Shown here one piece after another: positions 63,649 to 64,000 of a DNA stretch of 64,000 bases. Source of the stretch: Rhipidocladum racemiflorum. Lineage: Eukaryota; Streptophyta; Magnoliopsida; Poales; Poaceae. The translations under genes were made by a program, and so were the position numbers. The notes under the pieces are model-generated. The model saw only the letters and a program-made list of their open reading frames with translations. It was not told where the DNA came from and searched no databases. Positions within the stretch are counted from its first letter, which is position 1. Every line of letters starts with the position of its first letter. The DNA is taken from the NCBI GenBank assembly GCA_036346355.1, contig CM070572.1, positions 32,401,944-32,465,943 of the forward strand, given 5' to 3'.

Positions 63649-64000
63649 ATCCTATATTCAAGCAATATTAAATTTTACAACTGATAAAAATAATTATATT
63701 GCATGCTTCTCATTGAATCAGTAAAGCTTGGTTTATATTTATTTAGTATATAATTATCTAAAATTTCTCAGAATTTTTCTAGCATTTTTCATAATTTCCT
63801 GCTAATTATCAAGAAATTTTTAGAATTTTTGAAAATAATAGGAAATAAATTTATCATGTATAAAAATGGAATTATGCCCGAAAAAATAAATCCAGAGATA
63901 TGAAGATTCCATTGTGTGCTTATGATGACCCGTGTAATTAGCCCAGATAATTGACACCTTCACTGTCATTATGCTAAGATAATTACTCTGTTCTCGGTAT

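Larger units (their letters stand above)
58458..64000 (-). mobile_element. Decayed Ty1/copia retrotransposon, 5' end outside window
   Basis: Minus-strand order from right to left is gag start, zinc knuckle, integrase, reverse transcriptase, polypurine tract and 3' LTR, the copia order with integrase before RT. The region beyond 63660 is AT-rich leader. No 5' LTR (which would repeat 58458-58702) is seen before the window ends. Many stops and frameshifts show it is dead, though the 3' end is well defined. Confidence 0.85.

Overview
This is a stretch of a plant nuclear genome, almost certainly a grass (Poaceae, probably panicoid). The evidence is split genes with GT-AG introns, very GC-rich first exons, and grass-type mobile elements: Tourist/Stowaway-like MITEs, CACTA and hAT elements, small Helitrons and Tat-type Ty3 elements. 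Three host genes are supported. All were assembled from exons by eye, with reading frame kept across every junction: a type I 4-coumarate:CoA ligase (4CL, + strand, 30458-37458, 6 exons, 551 aa), a CASP-like membrane protein of the 2C group (- strand, 38422-44928, 3 exons, 187 aa) and a CBP60-family calmodulin-binding protein (- strand, 51619-58060, 8 coding exons, 616 aa).

Layout. 0-3.5 kb: a 487-bp CACTA element beside a decayed hAT transposase end and a CT-rich tract. 3.5-26.8 kb: a nest of minus-strand Ty3/gypsy elements. An inner element (A, 10380-21744) sits in the integrase region of an outer one (B) and is flanked by the 5-bp duplication CGGAT. Both carry genes on the opposite strand between integrase and the 3' LTR. 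Those genes show splice-like junctions and a coiled coil, and two of them have a TATA box. 26.8-30.05 kb: a graveyard of nested small DNA transposons ending about 90 bp upstream of the first 4CL promoter element. 30.1-37.5 kb: 4CL, whose introns hold an Ac/Ds-like element and two nearly identical Helitrons in opposite orientation around exons 2 and 3. 38.4-44.9 kb: CASPL2C, convergent with 4CL, with a 5.8-kb intron containing a 2.8-kb solo LTR and several MITEs and Helitrons. 45-51.6 kb: no intact gene, but a 1.6-kb element with long terminal inverted repeats carrying two spliced exons of a PPR-like gene. 51.6-58.1 kb: CBP60. 58.46-64 kb: a decayed Ty1/copia element on the minus strand, whose 3' LTR points at CBP60 from about 400 bp away and whose 5' end lies outside the window.

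How the genes fit. 4CL makes hydroxycinnamoyl-CoA thioesters for lignin and related phenolics, and its promoter carries AC-I and AC-II elements typical of MYB-controlled lignin genes. CASPL2C belongs to the family of Casparian-strip scaffold relatives. CBP60 proteins are calmodulin-binding transcription regulators, several of them in immunity. Nothing in the sequence shows that the three act together. The most unusual features are transposon-made: the gene-like antisense modules inside the Ty3 elements, the hairpin arrays in element A's LTRs, and the inverted Helitron pair bracketing two 4CL exons. Boundaries of decayed elements are approximate, and the left end of element B is unresolved.
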